A DNA stretch of 42,165 nucleotides from an uncultured Prevotella sp. (GTDB lineage: Bacteria > Bacteroidota > Bacteroidia > Bacteroidales > Bacteroidaceae): NCBI GenBank assembly GCA_905235905.1, contig CAJONO010000063.1, forward strand, positions 1 through 42,165. The letters are read 5' to 3'. The translations under genes were made by a program, and so were the position numbers. A model generated the notes under the pieces. The model ran no database searches. It saw only the letters and a program-made list of their open reading frames with translations, and had not been told where the DNA came from. Of this stretch, positions 32,629 through 41,743 are shown one piece after another. Each line of letters opens with the position of its first letter. The stretch's first letter is position 1.

Positions 32629-33718
32629 CTTTTTCCATCTGTATCTTCCATGTCAAATGTTCCACTGTCTGCCTGATGGAGCCTGGAGCCATCCGAAAGT
32701 CTGCCAGGAAGCGAACGATGCCTTGAATGTCTAAGGGCGATTCGTCGGCAGGTGCCTTTATCACGTATGGCTGATGGTCGAAATCGCTGTCTGTCTCACT
32801 ATATATAAAAGGTATGCCGCGAGTGGCATACTCACGATTCTTCAAAGTCTTTATCACGGTAATGCCGCTGCGGTGGCGTCCGAGCGAGCCAACGGCAAAC
32901 TGGCACTGGTTGAACACGGCGTCGAGCTTCTCGCCGAACAATTGTCCGTGAAAGACGACTTTGTCCTGCAAGCCATATTTATCTATTAGCGGCTGAAAGA
33001 CATTAGCCATTTGGTTGGGATGCACCCCTCCAACGATATGGAAAAACACAGGTTTCTCACCATGATACTCCCCCAAGCCTGCAACTACGCGATCGAAGGC
33101 ATGCCAACGATGCACCTCGGCCACACCAATCAGATGCAGTGCATCGTCATGTGGCTGGAACTGATGAAGCGGTATGCTGTCGAAGTCTACTCCGTTACTG
33201 ATTCGAATGGTACGCTGCCCAAATATCTCGTCTGCGTCACTGAAGGTAACCAGAGCCACCATCTCCTTGTATAGCCTGCGTCGAAACAGTTGGTCTATTT
33301 TCAACCCCATGCGCATTTTCCATTCAAAGCCTGCAAACTCCTGGTCGTAGGGATAGGTGGGTATTTCAGTCACGGAACGTATGCCTTTCCGCTTCAGACG
33401 GCGGAAGAAACTGATAAGCCAGGGATTGGCATTCTGAAAGCAACGTGCATAGACAAACTCAATACCCTGCTTGCAGCAATAGTCCAGTACGCTGTCATAC
33501 TCCGTTCGCTGTCGCAGGCCTGCCATTACCCCCGTACCATAGTCACGCAGCATCCTGTCGTCGACGAAACGACAGCGATGGCCATTCTCGGCAAAGCCAT
33601 AGTAACAAAGATGCACCTCATGACCATTCTCCCGAAGCCCCTTCACCTGATAGTGAATTTTCTTCGAAATGCCGCTCACTTCACTAAAGCCATGATAGAC
33701 AAGAAACAATATTTTCAT
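32597..33718 (-). CDS. Glycosyltransferase-like protein (GT-B, family 4 type)
   Basis: This 373-residue protein starts MKILFLVYHGFSEVSGISKK. It has the GT-B look: an N-terminal acceptor half (IHYQVKGLRENGHEVHLCYYG), an IRISNGVDFDSIP hinge near 195, and a donor half (LHLIGVAEVHRWHAFDRVVAGL, FFHIVGGVHP, KVVFHGQLFGEKLDAVFNQC). The E-x7-E motif is not clean: the matching region reads VKTLKNREYATRGIPFIYSE in character, with few canonical residues. The start was set at 33718, next to a -7 box at 33739. It converges on and overlaps the neighbouring GT4 gene by 32 bp. The specific sugar is unknown. Confidence 0.78.
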   Translation of the reverse strand: MKILFLVYHGFSEVSGISKKIHYQVKGLRENGHEVHLCYYGFAENGHRCRFVDDRMLRDYGTGVMAGLRQRTEYDSVLDYCCKQGIEFVYARCFQNANPWLISFFRRLKRKGIRSVTEIPTYPYDQEFAGFEWKMRMGLKIDQLFRRRLYKEMVALVTFSDADEIFGQRTIRISNGVDFDSIPLHQFQPHDDALHLIGVAEVHRWHAFDRVVAGLGEYHGEKPVFFHIVGGVHPNQMANVFQPLIDKYGLQDKVVFHGQLFGEKLDAVFNQCQFAVGSLGRHRSGITVIKTLKNREYATRGIPFIYSETDSDFDHQPYVIKAPADESPLDIQGIVRFLADFRMAPGSIRQTVEHLTWKIQMEKVIEESFSIAQ

Positions 33719-33738
33719 AGAATGTATGTATTTTGACG

Positions 33739-33746
33739 CAAAGTTA
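33739..33746 (-). promoter_or_regulatory. -7 box of the minus-strand glycosyltransferase
   Basis: The minus strand reads TAACTTTG followed by CGTC, about 20 nt before the ATG at 33718. No -33 TTTG is seen at standard spacing. Confidence 0.55.
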
Positions 33747-33790
33747 CGAAAAAAAATCCAAATTCTAATCCCTATTTCCCAAAAACTTTG

Positions 33791-33798
33791 TAACTTTG
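33791..33798 (+). promoter_or_regulatory. -7 box of the thrA operon
   Basis: TAACTTTG followed by CGGC lies 64 nt before the thrA ATG. The leader contains a short CCCC/GGGG inverted repeat and ends in an A/C-rich stretch. I see no Thr/Ile-rich leader peptide that would indicate classical attenuation. Confidence 0.55.
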
Positions 33799-33862
33799 CG
33801 GCTTGTAAACTCAACGCCCCGTCCGTTAAGGGGTATCCAAACAACAAAAACAAACAAAAAAA

Positions 33863-36343
33863 ATGAAAGTAATGAAATTCGGCGGAACGTCCGTAGGTTC
33901 CGTAAAAAGCATTCTAAGTCTGAAAAGAATCGTAGAAGCAGAGGCTCGGAAACAGCCTGTCATCGTTGTGGTAAGTGCACTCAACGGCATCACCGACCAA
34001 TTAATCACGACGTCGCAAATGGCAAAGAATGGCGACGAGCATTATCGCGAAGAATATGACGCGATGGTGCAGCGTCATCACCAGATGATAGACACCATCA
34101 TCACTGACAACCAGAAGCGGGCAACACTGCTTAATCAAGTAGACCAGCTCTTCGACCAGCTGAAAAGCATCTATTATGGAGTATTCCTTATTCACGACTT
34201 GAGCGAGAAGACACAAGACGCCATCATCAGCTATGGCGAAAGGCTCAGTTCCCACATCGTAGCTGCGGTTATTGAGAACGGCATTCGAATGAACTCTCGC
34301 GACTTTATCCGTACAGAGAAGAAACACGGCAAGCACGTGCTCGATACTGAGCTGACCGCACAGCTGGTCAAAGAAGCCTTAAGTTCAGTATGTCGCTGTG
34401 GCACAGCGACAAACGCGACAGTAGCCGTGGTTCCCGGCTTCATCAGCCGCGACCGAGATAGCCTTGAGACCACCAACTTAGGTCGTGGCGGCTCCGACTA
34501 CACCGCAGCCATCATTGCTGCAGTCCTTGATGCCGAGGTGCTGGAAATTTGGACCGACGTCGATGGCTTTATGACAGCCGACCCGAAAGTAATACAGTCG
34601 GCCTACACTATCAACGAGCTTTCGTATATCGAGGCCATGGAGCTTTGCCATTTTGGTGCAAAGGTCATCTATCCGCCAACCATCTATCCCGTTTGCATCA
34701 AGAATATCCCCATCAAGGTGAAGAACACCTTCAACCCTGAACATCCCGGCACACTTATCAAGGACCATATCGATGACGACAACAAGCCCATCAAGGGCAT
34801 ATCAAGCATTAAAGGCACCACACTGATTACCGTTACCGGCCTGTCAATGGTAGGTGTCATCGGTGTCAACCGTCGCATCTTCACCACCCTTGCCGACCGC
34901 GGTATCTCAGTGTTCATGGTCAGCCAGGCCTCTTCCGAGAATTCTACTTCAATCGGCGTTCGCGACGAGGATGCACAGGCTGCCGTCGAGGTGCTCAACA
35001 ACGAGTTTGCAAAGGAGATAGAGACGGGAGCCATGTATCCCATGCAGGCTGAAAGCGGACTGGCCACCATTGCCATTGTCGGCGAGAACATGAAGCACAC
35101 CCCAGGTATTGCCGGCAAGCTGTTTGGCACACTCGGTCGTTCAGGTATCAGTGTAATAGCCTGTGCGCAAGGTGCTTCTGAGACGAATATCTCGTTCGTG
35201 GTCGACGGACGTTTTCTGCGCAAGTCGCTCAACGTGCTCCACGACTCGTTCTTCCTCTCGGAATACAAGGTGCTCAACCTCTTCATCTGCGGTATCGGTA
35301 CTGTGGGCGGCATGTTGCTGGAACAAATCCGCACACAGCAGCAGGTGCTCATGCAGCGTAAGCGTCTGAAACTGAACGTCGTAGGTATTTCAGATGTAAG
35401 TAATTTCGTGCTCGACCGCGACGGCATCGACCTCGACAACTACGAGCAGCGGCTGCGTGCCGGCGAGCCAGCCAACACCGAGAAGATGCGCGACGAGATT
35501 GTCAAGATGAATATCTTCAATTCAGTCTTCGTCGACTGTACGGCCAGCCGCCAGATTGCCACACTCTACCAGACGTTCCTCGAGCACAATATCTCTGTCG
35601 TTGCAGCTAACAAGATTGCAGCCTCGAGCGACTATGACAGCTACATGAAGCTGAAGCAGACAGCCCGTGACCGCGGCGTTTGGTTCCGCTATGAAACCAA
35701 CGTGGGTGCCGGACTACCCATCATCGGCACCATCAACGACCTGTGTAACTCAGGCGACAAGATTCTTAAAATCGAGGCCATCCTCAGTGGAACGCTCAAC
35801 TTCATCTTCAACGAGATTGCTGCCGACGTACCCTTCTCCGAAACCGTTCGCCGCGCCAAGGAACAGCGCTACTCCGAGCCCGACCCGCGCATCGACCTCT
35901 CGGGTACCGACGTCATCCGTAAGCTGGTCATCCTGACCCGTGAGGCAGGCTATAAGGTGGAACAAGACGACGTGGAGAAACACCTGTTCGTGCCCGACAG
36001 CTATTTTGAGGGCTCGCTCGACGACTTCTGGAAACGCCTTCCTGAATTGGATTCCGACTTCGAAGCCCGTCGCAAAGTGCTTGAATCTGAAGGAAAACGC
36101 TGGCGCTTCGTGGCAACGATGGAAGCCGACGAGAACAACCCATCGTCGTTCAAGACCAACGTCGCACTGAAAGAGGTACCGCAAGGCCATCCTTTCTATG
36201 GTCTCGAAGGCTCGAACAACATCGTCCTCCTCACCACAGAGCGATACAAGGAATACCCCATGCTCATTCAGGGCTATGGTGCCGGTGCCGCCGTCACTGC
36301 CGCCGGTGTCTTCGCAAACATCATGAGCATTGCCAATATATAG
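33863..36343 (+). CDS. thrA: Bifunctional aspartokinase / homoserine dehydrogenase
   Basis: This 826-residue fusion catalyses the first and third steps from aspartate to homoserine. The aspartokinase domain occupies about 1-295 (MKFGGTSVGSVKSI at the start, TTNLGRGGSDYTAA near 210, EIWTDVDGFMTADP near 230). Two ACT regulatory modules lie at about 315-460 (VTGLSMVGVIGVNRRIFTTL, GMKHTPGIAGKLFGTLGRSG in character), where threonine feedback would act. The homoserine dehydrogenase domain starts with the NAD(P) loop ICGIGTVGGMLLEQI near 475. It contains ANKIAASSDYDSY, ETNVGAGLPIIGTINDL and LSGTLNFIFNE. Only one base separates its stop from the next start, so it is co-translated with the phosphoglycerate-mutase-like gene. 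Confidence 0.96.
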   Translation: MKVMKFGGTSVGSVKSILSLKRIVEAEARKQPVIVVVSALNGITDQLITTSQMAKNGDEHYREEYDAMVQRHHQMIDTIITDNQKRATLLNQVDQLFDQLKSIYYGVFLIHDLSEKTQDAIISYGERLSSHIVAAVIENGIRMNSRDFIRTEKKHGKHVLDTELTAQLVKEALSSVCRCGTATNATVAVVPGFISRDRDSLETTNLGRGGSDYTAAIIAAVLDAEVLEIWTDVDGFMTADPKVIQSAYTINELSYIEAMELCHFGAKVIYPPTIYPVCIKNIPIKVKNTFNPEHPGTLIKDHIDDDNKPIKGISSIKGTTLITVTGLSMVGVIGVNRRIFTTLADRGISVFMVSQASSENSTSIGVRDEDAQAAVEVLNNEFAKEIETGAMYPMQAESGLATIAIVGENMKHTPGIAGKLFGTLGRSGISVIACAQGASETNISFVVDGRFLRKSLNVLHDSFFLSEYKVLNLFICGIGTVGGMLLEQIRTQQQVLMQRKRLKLNVVGISDVSNFVLDRDGIDLDNYEQRLRAGEPANTEKMRDEIVKMNIFNSVFVDCTASRQIATLYQTFLEHNISVVAANKIAASSDYDSYMKLKQTARDRGVWFRYETNVGAGLPIIGTINDLCNSGDKILKIEAILSGTLNFIFNEIAADVPFSETVRRAKEQRYSEPDPRIDLSGTDVIRKLVILTREAGYKVEQDDVEKHLFVPDSYFEGSLDDFWKRLPELDSDFEARRKVLESEGKRWRFVATMEADENNPSSFKTNVALKEVPQGHPFYGLEGSNNIVLLTTERYKEYPMLIQGYGAGAAVTAAGVFANIMSIANI

Positions 36344-36344
36344 T

Positions 36345-37559
36345 ATGAAACACATTATTATATTAGGCGATGGTATGGCCGACCACAAAGTGGAGCGATT
36401 AGGCGGAAAGACCCTTTTGCAATATGCCCGACCAGAATACATGAACCGCATGGCAAAGGCAGGACGCACAGGCCGTCTCATGACCGTGCCCGAAGGCTTT
36501 CCTCCTGGCTCCGAGGTTGCCAACACCGCTATCCTCGGCTACGACCTGAACAAGGTCTACGAGGGGCGCGGCCCTCTGGAAGCAGCCTCCATTGGCTATG
36601 AGATGCAACCCGACGACTTTGCCATACGCTGCAACCTCATCACCCTCGACGAAGGAAAGATTGTCACCCACAACGGCGGCAATCTGCAAACAGCCGATGC
36701 CCGTGTACTCATTGACTATCTGAACGAGCATCTTGGCAACGACCGTGTGAAGTTTATCTGTGGCATTCAATACCGGCACCTGCTCGTTATCAAGGGGGGT
36801 AATAAGCACATCGTTTGCAATCCACCTCATGACCACCCCAATGAAGAGTGGAGGCCGCTTTTGGTAAAGGCAGAAACACCAGAAGCAGAAGAGACCGCCC
36901 ATTTAATCAATGACCTGATTCTGCGCTCACAAGAACTTCTTGCCCGCCACCCCTATAACCTGGCCAAGGCCGCTCGCGGTGAGCGACAGGCTAACAGCAT
37001 TTGGCCTTGGAGCGGTGGCTATCGCCCATCAATGCAGACGCTCATGCAACAATATCCACAAGTCAAGACCGGAGCTGTGATTTCGGCTGTCGACCTTATC
37101 CAGGGCATCGGCAAGTATGCAGGATTGCGCATTATCAAAGTGCCCGGCGCTACGGGGTTGGCCGATACCAACTACGAAGGCAAGGCGCAGGCAGCTATTG
37201 AGGCTCTGCAAAACGACGACTTCGTCTTCGTACACGTAGAGGCTACCGACGAGGCTGGACATGACGGCGATTTAGAGTTGAAGCTCAAGGCCATCGACTA
37301 TTTGGACCGACGCCTCATCAAACCCATCTTTGAGGCCACAGAACAAATGAGCCAGCCCGTGTGCATTGCCGTTCTGCCCGACCACCCCACCCCTGTCGAG
37401 CAGCGCATACATGTCAACGAACCCGTGCCCTTCCTTATATATTATAAAGGTATAGAGCCCGACGAGGTGCAGTACTACGACGAGGTTTCGTGCGTTTCGG
37501 GCGGCTACGGCCTTTTAAGACCACAGGAATTCATGCAGGAGTTCATGAAGATACAATAA
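36345..37559 (+). CDS. ApgM-type phosphoglycerate mutase-like protein; probable homoserine kinase
   Basis: This 404-residue alkaline-phosphatase-superfamily protein starts MKHIIILGDGMADHKVERLG. Metal-binding blocks are ILGDGMAD (nucleophile region), GGYRPSMQT, FVFVHVEATDEAGHDGD and AVLPDHPTPVEQR. It belongs to the archaeal-type cofactor-independent phosphoglycerate mutase (ApgM) family. Its position directly behind thrA, with one intervening base, suggests the missing homoserine kinase step of threonine synthesis. I recall genetic work in Bacteroides supporting that role for the thrA-linked member, but did not check it. Sequence alone cannot separate mutase from kinase. No thrC follows; the next gene is paaK. 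Confidence 0.85.
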   Translation: MKHIIILGDGMADHKVERLGGKTLLQYARPEYMNRMAKAGRTGRLMTVPEGFPPGSEVANTAILGYDLNKVYEGRGPLEAASIGYEMQPDDFAIRCNLITLDEGKIVTHNGGNLQTADARVLIDYLNEHLGNDRVKFICGIQYRHLLVIKGGNKHIVCNPPHDHPNEEWRPLLVKAETPEAEETAHLINDLILRSQELLARHPYNLAKAARGERQANSIWPWSGGYRPSMQTLMQQYPQVKTGAVISAVDLIQGIGKYAGLRIIKVPGATGLADTNYEGKAQAAIEALQNDDFVFVHVEATDEAGHDGDLELKLKAIDYLDRRLIKPIFEATEQMSQPVCIAVLPDHPTPVEQRIHVNEPVPFLIYYKGIEPDEVQYYDEVSCVSGGYGLLRPQEFMQEFMKIQ

Positions 37560-37599
37560 AGTGAGCATACGCGAATCTTGAATTAAATAACATAAAAAA

Positions 37600-38916
37600 A
37601 TGACCAACAACTCAAATTATTTCAACCCAGAGGTAGAGACCATGCCACGCGAGGCACTGGAGAAGCTGCAGTTAGAACGGCTGAAAAAGACCATCGACAG
37701 CTGCATGAACGTAGAGTTTTACAAACGTCGCTTCGCCGAGCTGGGCATCACACCAGCCGACATCAAAACGCTCGACGATGTCAGGAAACTGCCTTTCACC
37801 ACGAAGGAAGACCTGCGTGAAAACTATCCATTCGGTCTGGCAGCTGTTCCTCTGGAGAAATGCACCCGTCTGCACTCCTCGAGCGGCACGACTGGCAATC
37901 CGACAGTAGTCCTGCATACTCAGAAAGACCTCGAAGAGTGGGCCACAGCCGTAGCCCGCTGCCTGTGGATGGTGGGCAGCCGTCCCGACGATGTATTCCA
38001 GAACTCGGCTGGCTATGGCATGTTCACCGCCGGACTGGGCTTCCAGTATGGTGCCGAGAAGGTGGGCATGCTCACCGTACCTGCTGCTGCTGGCAACACG
38101 CTCCGCCAAATAAAGTTTATCAAGGATTTCGGAACCACTGTGCTACATGCCATTCCCTCCTACGCCTCACGTGTCTATGAGGTGATGAAGGAGCAAGGCG
38201 TCGACCCCCGCAAGGACACCAAGCTACGCATCCTCTGCATCGGTGCCGAGCCACACAGCGAAGAGCAGCGCCAACGCATCGAGCAGAACCTGGGCGTGAA
38301 AGCCTATAACTCCTACGGTATCTCCGAGATGATGGGACCCGGCGTGGCCTTTGAATGCCCAGAGCAAAACGGTCTGCACATTTGGGAAGACTATTTCATC
38401 GTCGAGATTATCGACCCCGTGACACTCCAGCCACTGCCCGACGGCGAATTGGGCGAACTGGTCCTCACCACCATCAATCGCGAGGGCATGCCCCTGCTAC
38501 GCTACCGCACCCGCGACCTCACACGTATTCTCTCCGGCGACTGCCCCTGTGGTCGCACCCACAAGCGCCTGGCCCGTCTGCAAGGACGTAGTGACGATAT
38601 GATCATCCTGAAAGGCGTGAATATCTTCCCCATACAGATAGAGAAAATCCTGATGAAGTTCCCACAGCTATCCACCGACTTCCTCATCACGCTTGAGACC
38701 AAGGAGCAGGGCGACTTCATGACCGTCGACGTGGAACTCTCGGACCTGACCACCGACGACTATCCCGCACTGGTGGCACTGAACAAGGAAATTACCCACC
38801 AGCTGAAGGACGAGATACTCGTCACGCCGAAGGTGAACTTTGTAAAGAAAGGTTCGTTGGGTGCCAGCGACGAGAAGAAAGCCGTGCGTGTGAAAGACTT
38901 GCGCAAGCTGTTCTAA
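37600..38916 (+). CDS. paaK: Phenylacetate--CoA ligase
   Basis: This 438-residue adenylate-forming enzyme activates phenylacetate (or a related aryl acid) to its CoA thioester using ATP. The AMP-binding P-loop is LHSSSGTTGNPTVVLHT near residue 90. Further motifs are YGISEMMGPGVAFEC near 234, GELGELVLTTINREGMPLLRYRT near 286, and the hinge LARLQGRSDDMIILKGVNIFP near 325. The C-terminal lid carries KKGSLGASDEKKAVRV. It begins 40 bp after the ApgM-like gene behind an A-rich leader and is followed by a strong terminator. Rather than aerobic phenylacetate breakdown, anaerobic gut relatives may use it in aromatic amino acid metabolism; that is inference. Confidence 0.92.
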   Translation: MTNNSNYFNPEVETMPREALEKLQLERLKKTIDSCMNVEFYKRRFAELGITPADIKTLDDVRKLPFTTKEDLRENYPFGLAAVPLEKCTRLHSSSGTTGNPTVVLHTQKDLEEWATAVARCLWMVGSRPDDVFQNSAGYGMFTAGLGFQYGAEKVGMLTVPAAAGNTLRQIKFIKDFGTTVLHAIPSYASRVYEVMKEQGVDPRKDTKLRILCIGAEPHSEEQRQRIEQNLGVKAYNSYGISEMMGPGVAFECPEQNGLHIWEDYFIVEIIDPVTLQPLPDGELGELVLTTINREGMPLLRYRTRDLTRILSGDCPCGRTHKRLARLQGRSDDMIILKGVNIFPIQIEKILMKFPQLSTDFLITLETKEQGDFMTVDVELSDLTTDDYPALVALNKEITHQLKDEILVTPKVNFVKKGSLGASDEKKAVRVKDLRKLF

Positions 38917-38971
38917 ACCGACGCTGTTATCAATGTTAGTGAAGGAGTAGACATATAAGACTACTATTTCA

Positions 38972-38998
38972 AACGTGGATGTGCAGCACACCCACGTT
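38972..38998 (+). terminator. Terminator after paaK
   Basis: AACGTGGATGTG and CACACCCACGTT pair over 12 bp with one mismatch and a 3-nt loop, followed by TTTTATTC. It lies 55 bp past the paaK stop. Confidence 0.8.
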
Positions 38999-39091
38999 TT
39001 TTATTCTGTCCTTATGTTCATGCACAGTCAATACGTTGAAATGAATGATTTTATGCGTTATCGGATAATCACCGTTTTTTACCTATAGAAA

Positions 39092-39122
39092 GGGATTCGA
39101 GACTATCACAGCCTCGAATCCC
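39092..39122. repeat. Inverted repeat without T-run
   Basis: GGGATTCGAG and CTCGAATCCC form a perfect 10-bp inverted repeat around an 11-nt loop. No T-run follows on either strand. It could be a protein site or an RNA processing element. Confidence 0.6.
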
Positions 39123-39213
39123 CTACAAACTTTCACGTTCGAGTTTGTTTGCGTTCGGCAGATTTAAGCAAGCTTGTTTCTACCTTCGCCTTTGCAAATT
39201 TCAAACATTTGAG

Positions 39214-39234
39214 AAACCCCGTCAAACGGGGTTT
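39214..39234 (-). terminator. Possible terminator after glnN
   Basis: AAACCCCG and CGGGGTTT form a perfect 8-bp stem with a 5-nt loop, 22 bp past the glnN stop on the minus strand. The T-rich stretch that follows is weak (TCTCAAATGTTTG). Confidence 0.5.
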
Positions 39235-39256
39235 CGGCGTAAGCCAAAAGGCTTGC

Positions 39257-41470
39257 CTATCTTATGAATAGCAGCTCACGGTATTTTGGCAGTGGCCAGA
39301 GGGCATCATCGACGATGAGTTCGAGCTTGTCGATCTCATAGCGGATGGTGTCGAGATATGGCTCTACCTTATCATGGTAGGCAATGGCCTTCTCGTGCTC
39401 ATCCTCAATTTTGTTGGCAAGCTTGCGGGCGTTGACGAGTTCCTCTACGCCTTTCTCGATGGCTGAGGTACGCTCGGCAATCTCTTCGATAATCTTCATG
39501 TTGCGGGCGTTCAGCTTCTCGGCCTTGTCAACAGGGAATACAGATGCCATATTCTCCACGTTCTTCAACAGCTGACTCTGATAGGTGGTGGCCACGGGGA
39601 TGATGTGGTTCATCGAGAGGTCGCCCAACACACGGGCCTCAATCTGAATCTTCTTCGTGTAGGTCTCCCACTTCACCTCGTTGCGGGCCTCCAGTTCCTT
39701 CTTGGTCATCACACCGAGGCTCTCGAACATCTGGATGCTCTCTTCGTCGAGGTAGCGCTCAAATATTTTCGGGCAACTCTTCTCCACGTCGAGACCGCGC
39801 TTCTCGGCCTCAGCAACCCACTCGTCGCTGTAGCCGTTGCCGTCGAAGCGGATGGGCTTACAGGTCTTGATGTCTTCGCGCAGCACGTCGATGATGGCGT
39901 GGAACTTAGCACTATGCTCAGTACCAGCAAGCTTCTTCTCGAACTCAGGAATACGTGCATCCACACGCTTCTTGAAGCTGACCAGAGCCTCGGCAACAGC
40001 ACTGTTCAGGGCAATCATGGCACTGGCGCAGTTGGCCTCACTTCCGACGGCACGGAACTCGAAGCGGTTACCTGTGAAGGCGAAGGGAGAAGTACGGTTA
40101 CGGTCGGTATTGTCAATCAAGAGCTCGGGAATCTCAGGGATGTCCATCTTCAAGCCCTGCTTGCCACTCATGGCGAGGAAGTCCTTGTCGGCCGTCTCGA
40201 TATGGTCGAGCAGTTCGCTGACCTGCTTGCCGAGGAACGATGAGATGATGGCGGGAGGTGCTTCATTAGCGCCCAGACGATGGGCGTTGGTGGCACTCAT
40301 GATGCTTGCTTTCAGCAGTCCGTTGTGCTTGTAAACACCCATCAGCGTCTCTACGATGAAGGTTGCAAAGCGAAGATTGGCCTCAGGAGTCTTGCCGGGA
40401 GCATGCAGCAGGATGCCATTGTCAGTGCTCAGACTCCAGTTGTTATGCTTGCCAGAACCGTTGATACCTGCGAAGGGCTTTTCATGCAGCAGCACGCGGA
40501 AACCGTGCTTACGAGCCACCTTCTTCATCAGCGACATCAGCATCATGTTATGGTCAACAGCCAGATTAGTCTCCTCGAAGATAGGAGCCAGCTCGAACTG
40601 GTTAGGAGCCACCTCGTTATGACGGGTCTTACAGGGCACGCCCAGTTCCAGGGCCTGAATCTCCAGGTCACGCATGAAGGCAGCGACACGCTCGGGGATA
40701 GCGCCAAAATAGTGGTCGTCCATCTGTTGGTTCTTGGCCGAGTCATGACCCATCAGCGTGCGGCCTGTCAGCAGCAGGTCGGGACGGGCGGCATAGAGTC
40801 CTTCATCCACAAGGAAGTACTCTTGCTCCCAGCCGAGGTTGCTCTGTACCTTCTTCACAGCAGGGTCGAAGTAGTGGCACACATCGGTAGCAGCAACGTT
40901 CACGGCATGGAGAGCCCGGAGCAGAGGTGCCTTATAGTCGAGTGCCTCGCCACTATACGATATAAATACGGTAGGAATGCACAGCGTATCGTCGATAATA
41001 AAGACAGGCGACGTGGGATCCCATGCCGAGTAACCACGAGCCTCAAAAGTAGAGCGGATACCGCCAGAGGGGAACGACGAAGCGTCAGGTTCCTGCTGAA
41101 CGAGCAATTTGCCTGTAAACTCCTCGACCATACCGCCCTTGCCGTCGTGCTCAATGAACGAGTCGTGCTTCTCGGCTGTTCCCTCGGTCAGCGGCTGGAA
41201 CCAGTGCGTATAGTGGGTGACACCATTCTCTACGGCCCACTGTTTCATGCCAGCAGCCACTGCGTCGGCGATGTCACGGTCCAGACGGGCACCGTTGTCC
41301 ATCACGTCAGTCATCTTCTCATAGACCTGCTTCGGCAGGTACTTGTACATCTTCTCGCGGTTGAAGACCTTCTTGCCGAAATACTCGCATGGTCTCTCAC
41401 TGGGTGCTTTTACATCGAGTGGCTTCTTTTTGAACGCCTCACCGACAACCTGAAATCTTAATGCTTCCAT
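39257..41470 (-). CDS. glnN: Glutamine synthetase type III
   Basis: This enzyme makes glutamine from glutamate, ammonia and ATP. The 737 residues mark it as type III (GSIII), much longer than GSI/GSII and typical of Bacteroidota. The protein starts MEALRFQVVGEAFKKKPLDV. Family blocks include SSFPSGGIRSTFEARGYSAWD near 145 and LGWEQEYFLVDEGLY, a metal-binding glutamate region. KTRHNEVAPNQFELAPIFEE, GINGSGKHNNWSLST (ATP site) and NRTSPFAFTGNRFEFRAVGS follow. The C-terminal helical extension carries KNVENMASVFPVDKAEKL. The start at 41470 was chosen because the longer frame runs through AT-rich repeats. It is a single-gene unit with its own promoter; nitrogen control is likely but not visible. 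Confidence 0.96.
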   Translation of the reverse strand: MEALRFQVVGEAFKKKPLDVKAPSERPCEYFGKKVFNREKMYKYLPKQVYEKMTDVMDNGARLDRDIADAVAAGMKQWAVENGVTHYTHWFQPLTEGTAEKHDSFIEHDGKGGMVEEFTGKLLVQQEPDASSFPSGGIRSTFEARGYSAWDPTSPVFIIDDTLCIPTVFISYSGEALDYKAPLLRALHAVNVAATDVCHYFDPAVKKVQSNLGWEQEYFLVDEGLYAARPDLLLTGRTLMGHDSAKNQQMDDHYFGAIPERVAAFMRDLEIQALELGVPCKTRHNEVAPNQFELAPIFEETNLAVDHNMMLMSLMKKVARKHGFRVLLHEKPFAGINGSGKHNNWSLSTDNGILLHAPGKTPEANLRFATFIVETLMGVYKHNGLLKASIMSATNAHRLGANEAPPAIISSFLGKQVSELLDHIETADKDFLAMSGKQGLKMDIPEIPELLIDNTDRNRTSPFAFTGNRFEFRAVGSEANCASAMIALNSAVAEALVSFKKRVDARIPEFEKKLAGTEHSAKFHAIIDVLREDIKTCKPIRFDGNGYSDEWVAEAEKRGLDVEKSCPKIFERYLDEESIQMFESLGVMTKKELEARNEVKWETYTKKIQIEARVLGDLSMNHIIPVATTYQSQLLKNVENMASVFPVDKAEKLNARNMKIIEEIAERTSAIEKGVEELVNARKLANKIEDEHEKAIAYHDKVEPYLDTIRYEIDKLELIVDDALWPLPKYRELLFIR

Positions 41471-41480
41471 AATGCTTTTT

Positions 41481-41560
41481 AATTTACTATTTGACAATTT
41501 ACTATTGACAATTTTGAAGAGCGGTAGCAAATTATTCACTTTTCACTATTCACTTTTCAC
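41481..41560. repeat. Two short tandem repeat pairs in the glnN leader
   Basis: AATTTACTATTTGAC (41481-41495) is followed directly by AATTTACTATTGAC (41496-41509). TATTCACTTTTCAC occurs twice in exact tandem (41533-41546 and 41547-41560), then a partial TTTCAC. Both pairs lie between the -7 box and the start codon, so they would form most of the 5' untranslated region. Confidence 0.75.
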
Positions 41561-41570
41561 TTTCACGCTG

Positions 41571-41578
41571 CAAAGGTA
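41571..41578 (-). promoter_or_regulatory. -7 box of glnN
   Basis: The minus strand reads TACCTTTG followed by CAGCG, about 100 nt before the ATG. A TTG at 41601-41603 lies 22 bp upstream, slightly beyond standard spacing. Confidence 0.6.
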
Positions 41579-41743
41579 TAACGTTTTGACTTGAAAGCAC
41601 CAAGCATGATGGCATTTTGATTGTTAAAAACGCCGCATTGTGACATTATGTAAAGATTTTGTGGCCTGTTTGTGTAGTTTTGTTGTCATAATTCCTTAAA
41701 ATGCAATCATTTTGTTACAAAGTGACAGTTTCGTAGATAAAAA

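Larger units (their letters stand above)
38917..39256. other. Intergenic region between convergent paaK and glnN
   Basis: This 340-bp gap holds no supportable gene. It contains three hairpins: the paaK terminator (38972-38998), a 10-bp inverted repeat (39092-39122) and a C/G-rich hairpin near the glnN stop (39214-39234). Confidence 0.7.

Noticed and set aside
33799..33862. Threonine attenuator leader before thrA
   Set aside because: The 64-nt leader has only a 4-bp CCCC/GGGG stem, no T-run terminator and no Thr- or Ile-rich leader peptide.
40280..41461. A 393-codon open frame on the plus strand opposite glnN
   Set aside because: It is antisense to a clear glutamine synthetase, has no family motifs and no -7 box, and its His/Leu/Val-rich composition is typical of shadow frames.
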